Source: Ailanthus altissimus (Eukaryota; Streptophyta; Magnoliopsida; Sapindales; Simaroubaceae). Taken from it: DNA of 64,000 nt. Positions 63,746-64,000 of the stretch are shown here, one piece after another. Numbering within the stretch: the stretch's first letter is position 1; the number at the start of each line of letters is the position of its first letter. The stretch covers positions 21,193,001-21,257,000 of the forward strand of contig OX327706.1 in the NCBI GenBank assembly GCA_946807835.1. Reading direction: 5' to 3'. The notes beneath the pieces are model-generated. The model was not told the origin of the DNA and did not search any database. It saw nothing but the letters and a program-made list of their open reading frames with translations. Made by a program: the position numbers and the translations under genes.

Positions 63746-64000
63746 AAAACATAGCCCCACCAAAGAAAAAGAGAGCTGGTGAAAGAAAGCAAGAACTTAA
63801 GATAAACTCGAGCAGCTGTTTAAGCTCATCCAGGATAATTGATGTATCGTGCTATCACATATTAATACTATTTTGTGATACATTAAAAAAAAAAAAAAAA
63901 CTTATTGGTAATATCTCATTCAACTCTACCATTATAACATAACAAATATTTGCAGGCTGGCCTAGCACAGAGAAGTGAGATCACAGTGAATGCACAAAGA
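63746..64000. other. Window edge, no feature resolved
   Basis: This is probably intron or upstream DNA of the dioxygenase gene. Its missing first exon was not found here. Confidence 0.3.

Overview
This window reads as nuclear DNA of a eudicot plant. Genes carry GT-AG introns, intergenic DNA is AT-rich, and the space between genes is filled with layered retrotransposons and MITEs. Protein wording is compatible with a woody eudicot such as Citrus, but the species cannot be proved from the sequence alone.

Six protein-coding loci are supported. They are a RER1-type Golgi-to-ER retrieval receptor (5159-6609, +), a papain-family cysteine protease with four exons (24448-26612, -), an IRX14-like GT43 xylan glycosyltransferase (28813-33050, -), a group IId WRKY transcription factor (44564-45802, +), a DUS1-type tRNA-dihydrouridine synthase (51231-53604, +), and a 2-oxoglutarate/Fe(II) dioxygenase whose first exon(s) lie beyond the right edge (59492-62246, -). 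A seventh locus, a DUF247 (UPF0481) gene at 12652-19777 (-), is a pseudogene. It has stop codons and a frameshift, and it is split by a 5.4 kb Ty1/copia element flanked by the 5-bp duplication ataac.

The mobile DNA is nested. From left to right: an LTR remnant (about 1-1800); a decayed copia element E1 (7432-12218, -) that has itself received a complete 451-bp TRIM; the full-length copia element E2 inside the DUF247 gene (13724-19111, -); a related, internally deleted element E3 (20070-23300, -) with a hAT-type MITE in its left LTR; a decayed Ty3/gypsy-like stretch, another LTR remnant and a solo LTR of the E2/E3 family (34560-38781); a short LTR element (56387-57040, +); a second hAT-type MITE with an 8-bp target duplication (58722-59145); and a 5'-truncated LINE tail (about 62440-63745, +) upstream of the visible dioxygenase exons.

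The genes do not form a pathway and look like an ordinary plant gene neighbourhood. No clearly new biological system is evident. The items most worth a second look are: a 20-nt microexon carrying the dioxygenase iron-binding H-x-D, next to a probable GC-AG intron; the fact that all six in-frame stop codons in E2 replace tryptophan codons; a GC-rich palindromic module repeated in LTRs of the E2/E3 family; and the E1 element whose gag region is missing or replaced.
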